From: a virus
IMG/VR virus record: IMGVR_UViG_3300030328_003647
Span: 1-35,288 of that record
Reading direction: 5' to 3' (one strand)
DNA length: 35,288 nt
Part shown: positions 8,305 through 15,165 of the stretch, piece after piece
Layout: the number at the start of each line of letters is the position of its first letter
Numbering within the stretch: position 1 is the stretch's first letter
The notes under the pieces: model-generated
Databases searched by the model: none
Seen by the model: only the letters and a program-made list of their open reading frames with translations
Told to the model about the DNA's origin: nothing
Made by a program: the position numbers and the translations under genes

Positions 8305-8987
8305 TCTCTCACCTTTTTACCTGTCTTACCATCACATTTACAATTCTGATGTCCGTGCTCACAGTTACATATCCACATATTATCCCAAGTTGGTCCTTTA
8401 TCTATTAGAGAAACATACATTCTGTTAGCCATATGTATAGGTTCTCGTAGATGTTCGGGTATATAAACCATTCCTATCATTCCCATCTGAAGTTCCTTGA
8501 TGAATAGGTCGGTATATAAAGCGTGGTCATCAGTTATGTAATGGTATCCCTTATCTACATCCTCATCATAATCTCTTATAAAGTTAATTATTTGATATGC
8601 TCTGCCTAGTGCACGTGCAAACTTCTCTGCTTCTGGTGGACATCCTAATATCTTAGACATCATCATACCCACCGATTCAGCTGAGCCTTTGCAGTACTCT
8701 AGCATTGATTCCATTGTGTGTTTCTTTTGGACTATATCAGTAAACATAGAGATGTGAAAATCAGCTAACCACTGACCATCAAAGTCATACTTCTCGCTTA
8801 CACTGTAAAAGCTTTCTATTGCTTTTCTCCAGTCGCTATAGTCACACGTGGACAACTTTCCTTCTACCATTTCATCACATACTCTCAAGTAAGAATATAA
8901 TTTGTATATATCTTCCCTGATGTCTGCTGGCCATTTGTCCATACACTTGTAGAACGTAGTGCTATACTCTTCCATTATCTGTTTCAT
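8301..8987 (-). CDS. crtB: Phytoene/squalene synthase family enzyme
   Basis: This family joins two prenyl diphosphates head to head (two GGPP to phytoene, or two FPP to squalene), at membranes. Both aspartate-rich motifs are visible in the 228 residues: motif 1 is RVCDEMVEG (D38 to E42, as in the RTDELVDG of plant and bacterial enzymes), and motif 2 is FIRDYDEDVDKG (D139-D143). Before motif 2 come YCKGSAESVG and ALGRAYQIINF. The start is the ATG at 8987, which overlaps the preceding microgene as ATGA and has GAGG upstream; a GTG at 9011 is less likely. It is shorter than typical members (about 280 or more) and ends in a Cys/His-rich tail (CNCEHGHQNCKC). Phytoene would feed carotenoids and retinal for rhodopsin; squalene or a modified product remain possible. 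Confidence 0.85.
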   Translation of the reverse strand: MKQIMEEYSTTFYKCMDKWPADIREDIYKLYSYLRVCDEMVEGKLSTCDYSDWRKAIESFYSVSEKYDFDGQWLADFHISMFTDIVQKKHTMESMLEYCKGSAESVGMMMSKILGCPPEAEKFARALGRAYQIINFIRDYDEDVDKGYHYITDDHALYTDLFIKELQMGMIGMVYIPEHLREPIHMANRMYVSLIDKGPTWDNMWICNCEHGHQNCKCDGKTGKKVRE

Positions 8988-9079
8988 TCTGCATACCTCA
9001 GCATAAACCACAGCAAGGCCGACAATAATGTCAAGCCAAACATAGATGCTAATGCGTATACTATTTGTTCATCAATCAT
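8984..9079 (-). CDS. 31-residue single-pass membrane microprotein (chain gene 6)
   Basis: The peptide begins MIDEQIVYAL and is a hydrophobic helix over residues 6-27 ending in a basic LRYAE. The ATG overlaps the stop of the upstream zinc-ribbon gene (ATGA), follows AGGAGGT, and its stop overlaps the phytoene synthase ATG (ATGA). Being coupled to the synthase, it could help place that enzyme at the membrane; that is a guess from context. Confidence 0.65.
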   Translation of the reverse strand: MIDEQIVYALASMFGLTLLSALLWFMLRYAE

Positions 9080-9189
9080 ATTATACCTCCTATTTGTATG
9101 TAACATTCTCTGCAATATGGGTAACCACTGACATCTCTGTATCTAATGTATCTTTCATCGAGATTCCATTTACATAGATTACATTTCAT
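9076..9189 (-). CDS. 37-residue zinc-ribbon microprotein (chain gene 5)
   Basis: Two CxxC knuckles (CNLC at residues 3-6 and CREC at 26-29) make a compact zinc ribbon. ATGA overlaps join it to the membrane microproteins on both sides. The end of the gene carries the AGGAGGT ribosome-binding site for the next one. Confidence 0.68.
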   Translation of the reverse strand: MKCNLCKWNLDERYIRYRDVSGYPYCRECYIQIGGII

Positions 9190-9278
9190 TGCCAGAACCT
9201 CTTCCATAAGAAATAGAATAGGCCGGCTAATGGTCCATCTACTACAGCAAGTATAAATATTCCTTCAGTAAGTTCCAT
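9186..9278 (-). CDS. 30-residue membrane microprotein (chain gene 4)
   Basis: It begins MELTEGIFIL and has a hydrophobic stretch over residues 5-24, ending in a basic aromatic tail (LWKRFWQ) of the kind that sits at the cytoplasmic face. A one-base TAATG overlap joins it to the upstream gene and an ATGA overlap to the downstream one. No family is recognisable. Confidence 0.58.
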   Translation of the reverse strand: MELTEGIFILAVVDGPLAGLFYFLWKRFWQ

Positions 9279-9382
9279 TATTTATTTCTCCATATGTAAT
9301 ATTCTATTACTATAAATGTCCATATTATACCGAATATCATTATATCGAGATGATTAGGACTTTCGTAGTCTGTCCAGCTCAT
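9278..9382 (-). CDS. 34-residue membrane microprotein (chain gene 3)
   Basis: A polar acidic N-terminus (MSWTDYESPNHLD) precedes a long Ile/Phe/Trp-rich helix (residues 13-30) and a basic end (WRNK). It starts in an ATGA overlap with the upstream gene and ends in TAATG with the next. The charge pattern suggests the C-terminus faces the cytoplasm. Confidence 0.58.
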   Translation of the reverse strand: MSWTDYESPNHLDIMIFGIIWTFIVIEYYIWRNK

Positions 9383-9474
9383 ATCATTCTCCATATTATG
9401 TTAGCTATTGACATAAAGAAATATACTCTCATTTGACTTTGTATTGGAATCTCTAACGGTATTATATCACTCAT
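9379..9474 (-). CDS. 31-residue membrane-associated microprotein (chain gene 2)
   Basis: The first 13 residues are mixed (MSDIIPLEIP), followed by a hydrophobic/aromatic segment (residues 15-31) ending in WRMI. ATGA overlaps occur at both ends. The segment is short for a full membrane crossing, so peripheral association is possible. Confidence 0.52.
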   Translation of the reverse strand: MSDIIPLEIPIQSQMRVYFFMSIANIIWRMI

Positions 9475-9605
9475 CGTGGGTCAATCTCCCGTATAGGCCA
9501 GTAACTATTCTTATAGAATAAGCCACCTTGTATTAGATTATGTCTACAATCGCATTCTTGTGGCCAATCTAAACAGTATTGGCACCTACCATCATAGTCT
9601 TTCAT
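9471..9605 (-). CDS. 44-residue Cys/His-rich microprotein (chain gene 1)
   Basis: An N-terminal cluster C8-x2-C11, C18-x-C20-x-H22 could bind one zinc ion. The rest is aromatic and basic (YKNSYWPIR). The ATG overlaps the stop of the AAA+ ATPase gene (ATGA) and its stop overlaps the next microgene (ATGA). It is the first of six tiny genes occupying 8984-9605 in place of what would otherwise look like a 590-base gap. Confidence 0.62.
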   Translation of the reverse strand: MKDYDGRCQYCLDWPQECDCRHNLIQGGLFYKNSYWPIREIDPR

Positions 9606-10942
9606 TCTAAATGTCCTCCATATACTTGTAATGTCATAGGTATATTCTTATGTTCACCTGTAAAGGGGTCTGTATACATATGTAAGTCATCCTTCTTATA
9701 TTCTTCTGCAATATGTTCTGAATTAATCTCCATATTTGTAATACAGGCATCAACCAAACCCTTCCAATCTACTGAACGAGAGAAATCAAAGTCCTGCGTC
9801 CTGTAGTACTTATCAGCTTTAGGTATCTTACGTACAAAGTTAGCGTCGACTAGACGTGCCATTGTGAATTGTATCATCTTCTTGGTTCTATTTATTCCTT
9901 TATTTGAAAGGTAATCTGTAATTTCATCAATGTGAACTGCGTCTGAATCGCTCTCGGTGACCAAGTCACCCCATACTTCTGCTTTAGGCACAAAGTCTAT
10001 AATATCTTTTCCTATTGGATTGATACCTATAGACATATCTCTAAATATACTTCCTGCTAGTTGGAAGGCAATGAAGTTATCAGCTGGAGTGGAGTATATA
10101 TAATCTAAATCTTGTACTCTCTCTCGGTGATGGAACTTAGTAACTGCCTCAATAACATCGAAGTAGTAATCTATAAATGTGTTTGACATTGTGTATGTTG
10201 CAGGTATAGTTGTACGTATGACGTCTGCTCCTGGATTGATAACTCTTTTATCTAGTTCCATAGCTTCACGTATTTGATTCTTTAATCCACTTGTCTCTAC
10301 GCGTGAAAGCTTAACTAGCTTATCATCAGGCAACATCCTACTTATTGCTTTTAAGTGATGAACCTTTTCGTTTAGCTCCTTACTGGAGAACGTAGGCAAA
10401 CTTATTACTCTACGTTTCATCTCAACAGGGAGGGATGGTAGACTTTCGTTACCATCAGCAAGGTTCGTCATAATTGGTTTTGGGTCTAGTATGATTCTAA
10501 TCGTACGTCTGCCTAAGTCATTCTTACTGTATATGTACGGACGGTCCTCCATCCACAACTTAATCATTGCTTCAAGATTCTGTGACGTAAGTATATTTTG
10601 TAGCTCAGGAATAACACAACGTTTAGCTTGTGTTATAATCTGTGCGCTATCTTCTGTAAGATGTCCTTTAGCAGACGATGAATTTAACCACAATACATTG
10701 GGATTTCTACCTTCTAATCCTTCGTCTCCGTATACAAGGGAAGTGACAGCGTTTAAGATTTTAGTCTTTGCACTGCCAGATTCACCACGTATACATATGG
10801 ATTTACCGGCGATACCCCATAATAATAAGCTAAGTATTCGAGTTTCGTGGTTTTCTAATATAGGGTCTCTTTTACCTAAAACGAAACAACCTTCAAAATA
10901 TCGGTGCAAATCATTTAGTGTACTTTTTCTTTTACTAATCAT
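9602..10942 (-). CDS. AAA+ ATPase with C-terminal winged helix, putative replicative helicase
   Basis: The 446-residue protein has a Walker A motif GESGSAKT (53-60). A hydrophobic strand ends in IPEL (111-114) at the Walker B position. A sensor-1-like Asn lies in IMTNLADGN (N160), and there is an arginine-finger candidate in MKRRVISL (R177/R178). Residues about 340-405 (IDEITDYLSNKGI ... MARLVDANFVRKI ... YYRT) look like a winged helix. This domain order is that of MCM-type helicases without the N-terminal MCM domain, and no other helicase is seen in the window. The Walker B motif carries Pro-Glu rather than Asp-Glu. A helicase-loader or terminase-independent ATPase is the alternative. ATGA overlaps join it to small zinc-ribbon genes at both ends. 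Confidence 0.7.
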   Translation of the reverse strand: MISKRKSTLNDLHRYFEGCFVLGKRDPILENHETRILSLLLWGIAGKSICIRGESGSAKTKILNAVTSLVYGDEGLEGRNPNVLWLNSSSAKGHLTEDSAQIITQAKRCVIPELQNILTSQNLEAMIKLWMEDRPYIYSKNDLGRRTIRIILDPKPIMTNLADGNESLPSLPVEMKRRVISLPTFSSKELNEKVHHLKAISRMLPDDKLVKLSRVETSGLKNQIREAMELDKRVINPGADVIRTTIPATYTMSNTFIDYYFDVIEAVTKFHHRERVQDLDYIYSTPADNFIAFQLAGSIFRDMSIGINPIGKDIIDFVPKAEVWGDLVTESDSDAVHIDEITDYLSNKGINRTKKMIQFTMARLVDANFVRKIPKADKYYRTQDFDFSRSVDWKGLVDACITNMEINSEHIAEEYKKDDLHMYTDPFTGEHKNIPMTLQVYGGHLE

Positions 10943-11034
10943 AATACACTACAATCCTCACAAAGCTGATATTCATCGATATCGGTGTAGAGTTCGCACT
11001 CACCACACATTCCTATACTAGTCATTTTCCACAT
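10939..11034 (-). CDS. 31-residue zinc-ribbon microprotein
   Basis: The peptide carries CGEC and CEDC knuckles 12 residues apart. It starts two bases beyond the stop of the coiled-coil gene and its stop overlaps the ATPase ATG (ATGA). A second in-frame ATG three codons in could be the true start. It may act with the ATPase, judging only from coupling. Confidence 0.62.
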   Translation of the reverse strand: MWKMTSIGMCGECELYTDIDEYQLCEDCSVL

Positions 11035-11036
11035 AA

Positions 11037-11429
11037 TCACTCTTTGGTCATTCCTCTTTGTTCTGCAATAATTTCACTGGCACTCTTTATATCAGGTCCC
11101 TCGTTCATTGCTTGGGCTTTCTTAGCCTCTTCTTCGGCTTCCTTCTGCTTAGTGTCTAAGAATTTTTCCCACTTCTTTTCAAGCTTGTTATCTTTCATAA
11201 ACTCTTCGACGGAAGCTATATTAGTTTGAAACTGTCCCTGCATATGTTGCATCTGTTGCCCCATCTGCTCTTGTCTGTCTACGTATTCTTTCAAAGCTTT
11301 TATTAAAAAGCTATAGTTAGAAACCATATCCATTTGGGTCAGCATTTCATTCTTTTCATCTAACCATTTCTCAATGGTTTGAATTCTGCTATCTAGTTCT
11401 TTATATTTTCTACTATCTATACTACTCAT
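11037..11429 (-). CDS. Coiled-coil protein of 130 residues
   Basis: The protein is almost entirely helical with heptad-like spacing: DSRIQTIEKWLDEKNEML in the first third, a Gln/Met-rich centre (QEQMGQQMQHMQGQ), then a highly charged KQKEAEEEAKKAQ segment. No family is recognised. Its ATG lies eight bases inside the end of the upstream nuclease gene after AGGAG. It could be an oligomeric accessory or scaffolding factor for the neighbouring replication ATPase. Confidence 0.68.
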   Translation of the reverse strand: MSSIDSRKYKELDSRIQTIEKWLDEKNEMLTQMDMVSNYSFLIKALKEYVDRQEQMGQQMQHMQGQFQTNIASVEEFMKDNKLEKKWEKFLDTKQKEAEEEAKKAQAMNEGPDIKSASEIIAEQRGMTKE

Positions 11430-11865
11430 TTTTTTCTCCTATTTTTATTAATGAATTGACACCTATAAAAGCATAGTGTCCCAATTCGAGTGCTCCTCTA
11501 TCCGTACGTGCGCTAAATCCAAAGCGTACAGTAGCGGTTTCTAGTTTGACGAAATAAATTCCATCCGTGAAGTTAAATACAAAATATACTTTGTGACCTA
11601 AACGTATTAGTTCAAGTGCCTTCTGTATTTTAACTGCGGGTACCATAGTCTCTTCGTACGCATCGTGTTTGTTACGCCTAGACTTTATCTCTACGAATGC
11701 AGATTTCTTCCTGTCCATAGAGTGTGCGCAGTAATCAAAGTGATTGTACGCATTGGTCTTCTCAAATTTATTCCATTTTCCAGCTGGAGCGTTGTTGGTA
11801 AAGGCTTCTATAGCCTCTTTTTCCTTATTAAGGCCCCAATCTTTATCTTTTTTTATATTGACCAT
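11422..11865 (-). CDS. PD-(D/E)XK-fold nuclease of the phage type
   Basis: The 147-residue protein has an N-terminal helix with EKEAIEAF and a catalytic Asp in HFDYCAHS (D44). The diagnostic strand FVEIKSR has E59 and K61. A Lys-containing helix (KIQKALEL) and a YFVFNFTDGIYFVKL sheet follow. This is the arrangement of small phage PD-(D/E)XK endonucleases used in DNA processing or repair. The ATG lies three bases after the preceding gene; the end overlaps the coiled-coil gene. Substrate is unknown. Confidence 0.7.
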   Translation of the reverse strand: MVNIKKDKDWGLNKEKEAIEAFTNNAPAGKWNKFEKTNAYNHFDYCAHSMDRKKSAFVEIKSRRNKHDAYEETMVPAVKIQKALELIRLGHKVYFVFNFTDGIYFVKLETATVRFGFSARTDRGALELGHYAFIGVNSLIKIGEKNE

Positions 11866-11867
11866 AT

Positions 11868-12563
11868 TTAATTTAATCCCATTTCAGTCCTATGTTTCCA
11901 GATTCGACGAGCATCAGCGCGGGATGGACTATCTTTTATCCGTTGCATATAAAACTCGATGAATTGCTCTTCAGTTAGCGTACGTGGGAAGCTCACACTA
12001 TACGCACGGAACTCACGTACAACATCACGTTGTTCGTCTGTCCACGTACGTTTGAACTCACCATCCAACATCTCTGTTGGGGCTGGGCTATGCGCATAAC
12101 GTGGTAGGTCCACGTCGTGCTTATGTATGCCTATGTCCCAATACGCAGGTATGTCAGTACGTCCATACGTAGGACGTCTGAATATCCTGAAAACATATTC
12201 GTGTATGATGTTATCATCTATACACTCACGACGAAACAAGTTATCAATCACACGTTCGAATCTTTTATCTGGGTGTAATGTCAAGCTCGTGACGTCGTGT
12301 AATGCTAAGTCATTGTCATAAGGTGTGTACGGATATACGTTGAATGGTCCACCGTCAACGCTATCGAAACGTACATATACTTCGTTAAGAAATACAAACG
12401 TTGTCGCATCAGTATCGTCACGCACTTCGTATAATCCTTTTGGTAAACAAAAACCTGCCCTACTACCGTATAATCCTTTCGGTTCGGCGTGGGATGAGTC
12501 GGCTTTACCAATCTTATCTACTCTCGTGACGTATTTGATATGCAACACGTTCACCTTAGTCAT
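11868..12563 (-). CDS. Hypothetical 231-residue protein
   Basis: I do not recognise a family. The first half is beta-rich with aromatic and Asp-rich segments (ATTFVFLNEVYVRFD). The last 70 residues are helical and charged (DEQRDVVREFRAY ... RADARRIWKHRTE). The DNA is visibly dense in ACGT/CGTA words compared with the virion genes, a trait shared by most genes from here to 20 kb. It overlaps the upstream gene by eight bases and is followed three bases later by the nuclease, so it is in the operon. Confidence 0.65.
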   Translation of the reverse strand: MTKVNVLHIKYVTRVDKIGKADSSHAEPKGLYGSRAGFCLPKGLYEVRDDTDATTFVFLNEVYVRFDSVDGGPFNVYPYTPYDNDLALHDVTSLTLHPDKRFERVIDNLFRRECIDDNIIHEYVFRIFRRPTYGRTDIPAYWDIGIHKHDVDLPRYAHSPAPTEMLDGEFKRTWTDEQRDVVREFRAYSVSFPRTLTEEQFIEFYMQRIKDSPSRADARRIWKHRTEMGLN

Positions 12564-12792
12564 CCGATGTTAGCTCTCCGTGTTCGAGTATGACCACAAA
12601 GTGGTCAGCCATAAAGTCTTCGAGATAATCTAACTCCATACCCTGTCGGGGTACGTTGTGTTTATCTCTCGTACCTACGTCGTACTCGTGCTTCTCGTCG
12701 TGAAGTTGGACATCATCAAAGCTGATGACACGCCCATCCTTCAATCGAATCTCTTTTGCATACGCGATGTGATACCTCATATTGAACACCAT
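12556..12792 (-). CDS. Hypothetical 78-residue acidic protein
   Basis: A small protein with a beta-hairpin-like start (EIRLKDGRVISFDD), then an Asp/Glu/His-rich remainder ending in LTSDD. The start is uncertain: GTG at 12807, ATG at 12792 (chosen) or ATG at 12780 are in frame, and the AGGAG at 12794-12798 is too close to the second but reasonably distant from the third. It overlaps the downstream gene by eight bases. Confidence 0.55.
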   Translation of the reverse strand: MVFNMRYHIAYAKEIRLKDGRVISFDDVQLHDEKHEYDVGTRDKHNVPRQGMELDYLEDFMADHFVVILEHGELTSDD

Positions 12793-12843
12793 ACTCCTAT
12801 AAACCACATTATATGTAAACGTAGTATGGACTTATCTACAATA

Positions 12844-13011
12844 TCACTGTCCGTAAATAGCAGATGATAGACGCTCGAGAGCATCGGTTATCTCCGACCA
12901 CCTACTCATAGGTGACTTCTTACTCATTACGGTACGTAAATTCTCGTATGCGGTAGTGATACTGTGAAGCTCGTTCACCATACCACTACGTACTTGCTTT
13001 GTTCTGGCCAT
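12844..13011 (-). CDS. 55-residue helical basic protein
   Basis: The reading frame starts MARTKQVRSG, followed by two predicted amphipathic helices (NELHSITTAYENLRTVM and SEITDALERLSSAIYG). The ATG is eight bases after the upstream stop with an AGGTG-like site. It fills the interval between two listed genes and is translated in the same direction; no family is recognised. Confidence 0.55.
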   Translation of the reverse strand: MARTKQVRSGMVNELHSITTAYENLRTVMSKKSPMSRWSEITDALERLSSAIYGQ

Positions 13012-13019
13012 CTATGCAC

Positions 13020-13352
13020 CTAAGAAAATATCTTATCTAATGCACCGATGAAGCCATCGAGGAACTTATCATCTGCTGGTAAAGTCAAGGACTTTTGGTA
13101 GATAGGTGTGCCTTCTTCTACGTCTCCGTTGCCGGTTGCGTAGTAGCCACGTGACAGTGAGTAGAACTCACCGCTACCAGCGTTCTCGCCTTTAGCATCG
13201 TATGATTTATGTGAGATTTCCAAAAAGTTATTTGGTTCCCAATCTATACGTTCACTCTTTATAACGTTGTACTTAACGTTCCCGCCTGATTTGGCGGAGC
13301 TATCATTGGCCCCACTTGAACGTGAGGACATTCTACTAAATCTGTTTGTCAT
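13020..13352 (-). CDS. 110-residue protein, possible single-stranded DNA-binding or transcription-cofactor-like fold
   Basis: The N-terminal 30 residues are Ser/Arg/Gly-rich and probably disordered. The rest alternates beta strands and ends in an amphipathic helix (DDKFLDGFIGALDKIF). The pattern strand-strand-helix with EISHKS and FYSLSRGYY recalls small phage ssDNA-binding or PC4-like proteins, but no motif proves it. Upstream is an A-rich leader with GGAG and a 12-bp inverted repeat, suggesting separate control or a processing point inside the long operon. Confidence 0.5.
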   Translation of the reverse strand: MTNRFSRMSSRSSGANDSSAKSGGNVKYNVIKSERIDWEPNNFLEISHKSYDAKGENAGSGEFYSLSRGYYATGNGDVEEGTPIYQKSLTLPADDKFLDGFIGALDKIFS

Positions 13353-13382
13353 TTTTAATTCTCCTTTTTTTTCCTACCATAA

Positions 13383-13416
13383 TTATAGGTAAGTACATTT
13401 ATTAACTTACCTATAA
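13383..13416. repeat. Perfect 12-bp inverted repeat between two operon genes
   Basis: TTATAGGTAAGT at 13383-13394 is the exact reverse complement of 13405-13416, with a 10-base AT-rich loop. It falls in the longest gap in this part of the operon (13353-13423), just upstream of the leader of the 110-residue gene. It could be an mRNA hairpin (terminator, processing or stability element) or a dyad binding site. No long U run follows on the minus strand. Confidence 0.7.
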
Positions 13417-13423
13417 ATATGTC

Positions 13424-13762
13424 TTAATTATACAGCCTCCAAAGGTCTGTATCTTGTGTGTTATCAGGTACTAATGCACCTGTCTCATTCATCATATTGA
13501 TGAAGGTTTCAAATATTTTGAGCATAATAAGTACGTTTATCTGTTGCGTCTTAGTAAGCTCGGGACCAGCAATCGTCTTGCGTATGCCCGTGTGTAGGTC
13601 ACCACTTGTAAATAAGTTCGTGATAACCCGTTCCATTTTTACGAACTGTCTGTATTGTGACTCGGTCAGTATCTTCTTCACGTCTACGCTTTCTTGCGAA
13701 CGTGTGTCTTTGACTTCGTCAATCAAGTCCATAAAGTTATTTAATATATTGTTTTTGTTCAT
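13424..13762 (-). CDS. Hypothetical 112-residue helical protein
   Basis: I take the ATG at 13762, preceded by AGGAAA just after the stop of the 37-codon zinc-ribbon gene. A longer frame to 13819 would overlap that gene. The protein is helical: NNFMDLIDEVKD, then SQYRQFVKMERVI, then QQINVLIMLKIFETFINMM. No family is recognised. A perfect inverted repeat lies immediately downstream. Confidence 0.6.
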   Translation of the reverse strand: MNKNNILNNFMDLIDEVKDTRSQESVDVKKILTESQYRQFVKMERVITNLFTSGDLHTGIRKTIAGPELTKTQQINVLIMLKIFETFINMMNETGALVPDNTQDTDLWRLYN

Positions 13763-13769
13763 TGTTTTC

Positions 13770-13883
13770 CTATGGGTTGGGGTCGTAGCATTCGCCACAT
13801 TCTTTACAGCATCCCTCAATTAGTCGGGAACCACAGGCAGGACACGTCTCCGAGTCGTCATACCCGTATACTGTTATGCTCAT
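13770..13883 (-). CDS. 37-residue zinc-ribbon microprotein
   Basis: It contains CPACG, then CCKECGEC near the end: six cysteines in 37 residues, resembling an archaeal zinc-ribbon of the kind placed at the end of membrane or ribosomal proteins. The ATG overlaps the stop of the upstream gene (ATGA). It is followed after seven bases by the next start. Confidence 0.66.
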   Translation of the reverse strand: MSITVYGYDDSETCPACGSRLIEGCCKECGECYDPNP

Positions 13884-14416
13884 TGCTCTTCTCCTCCATT
13901 CATTATACACTCGGGGTTAGTACAGGTTTCGGCTGAAGAACGCCACGAGTAATCTGCGTATCCTTGATACGTCTGTTTGCATTTACAATGTCCGCAGTAT
14001 TTAAATCCATCTATGTCTACCATACGTGGGACACCTTCGCTATCCATCTTATTTCTAATCACGGGGTAATCGCAATCTAATTGTCGGAGTACGTGTACCT
14101 TTGGTAATTGTTTACCAAGTCCGCACATAGGAACAGCCATACGTCTCGTACTTATGACAAATTTCCTGTGCTTCTCAGCGTCGGTGTGGTCACGTATATC
14201 ATACGACATATCTATAAATGCGTGTTGCGTGGGGTCATTCTTCGCCTGTCCTTCAAGCTTACCGCCCCATTGTGGCTTTAACTTCATACCCGCACCCTCG
14301 CACTTATTGTCGTCTGGATTATTAGCGAACACATCTACGGGGCCGATTACATTAGCACAGTCTGGACACATATGTTCAGGATGCTTGACCGCTTGACCGA
14401 ATGGATATGCGCCCAT
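13880..14416 (-). CDS. Cysteine-rich 178-residue protein, zinc-binding
   Basis: Zinc-type knuckles occur at both ends: HMCPDC near residue 17, and CGHCKC followed by CTNPEC in the last 40 residues. A central segment (FVISTRRMAVPMCGLG) is beta-like. No enzymatic motif is visible. It is TAATG-coupled to the upstream 249-residue gene and ATGA-coupled to the 37-residue zinc-ribbon gene. A role in transcription or RNA binding is possible, but not supported directly. Confidence 0.6.
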   Translation of the reverse strand: MGAYPFGQAVKHPEHMCPDCANVIGPVDVFANNPDDNKCEGAGMKLKPQWGGKLEGQAKNDPTQHAFIDMSYDIRDHTDAEKHRKFVISTRRMAVPMCGLGKQLPKVHVLRQLDCDYPVIRNKMDSEGVPRMVDIDGFKYCGHCKCKQTYQGYADYSWRSSAETCTNPECIMNGGEEQ

Positions 14417-15165
14417 TAAATCTCCTCCCCATCTGTGTTTACAAATTCTATTCGGTTTATACCTGCGTGGTCTACTACCTTATAGTGTTTGTATGACGAC
14501 TGAGTATCTATTTCGTTATCAGAACTATCGTACGTAAGTATACCGCCATCGCTCCATATGAACGATGTCCAGCTTCTTCTGTGATGTCCTTCATCCGACT
14601 CACTAGGTTCCATACGTCTCATATAATCCCACTCCTCTTTGCCACCTGCTTCCATTGCACGTGTGTAATACTCGAACAAGGACTTGTTAACAGCAATAGG
14701 TGTATCACTATAGGTTGAGCCGTACCTTCCTCTACGTCCACGTCTTCTATTAGAAGTACGTGCCGATGATACTATATTCCATATATCGGACTGACCGAAG
14801 CTACCTAAATCATAGAAGTACTTCGTCGAAGTTATCTTGTATGGCATACGTTCGAGTCTTGCTCTAGACAAGTCGGGTATGTTTCTTCCGTGAACTATTG
14901 CGTAGCCCTTTCCCTTTTCCAACCAACGTTCGATGGCGAACGTTAGCTTCTCGCTTACCACAGGTCCTCTGTACGTCTCTGTCTCTGGGTGCCATACCTT
15001 CCTGCCTACTGTGGCATTACATAGGTATGGTTCCCTGTCAGTATACGCAAACAATCCTGTCATCACGTTCGCCAACGGTACTCCATCACTTGAGTAGAAG
15101 TGGCCAAGTATATCATTACAATTTTCTTTCAGCGTACGTTCTCTCGATAGTGATAGTGTTCTCAT
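14416..15165 (-). CDS. Hypothetical 249-residue protein downstream of the amidotransferase
   Basis: The protein is rich in Tyr, Ser and Arg with an internal RRRGRRGRYGS basic loop (about residues 139-149) and several aromatic beta-like segments. No family is recognised. Its ATG overlaps the stop of the amidotransferase gene (ATGA), so it is translated together with it and could belong to the same pathway, either as substrate or partner. That link is context only. Confidence 0.6.
   Translation of the reverse strand: MRTLSLSRERTLKENCNDILGHFYSSDGVPLANVMTGLFAYTDREPYLCNATVGRKVWHPETETYRGPVVSEKLTFAIERWLEKGKGYAIVHGRNIPDLSRARLERMPYKITSTKYFYDLGSFGQSDIWNIVSSARTSNRRRGRRGRYGSTYSDTPIAVNKSLFEYYTRAMEAGGKEEWDYMRRMEPSESDEGHHRRSWTSFIWSDGGILTYDSSDNEIDTQSSYKHYKVVDHAGINRIEFVNTDGEEI

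Noticed and set aside
8981-9011. GTG start at 9011 for the phytoene synthase
   Set aside because: The ATG at 8987 overlaps the stop of the preceding microgene as ATGA and has GAGG at a proper distance; the GTG lies within that microgene.
10491-11021. 176-codon frame on the plus strand
   Set aside because: It is antisense to the AAA+ ATPase and the 31-residue zinc-ribbon gene, has no ribosome-binding site, and its composition is that of a shadow frame.
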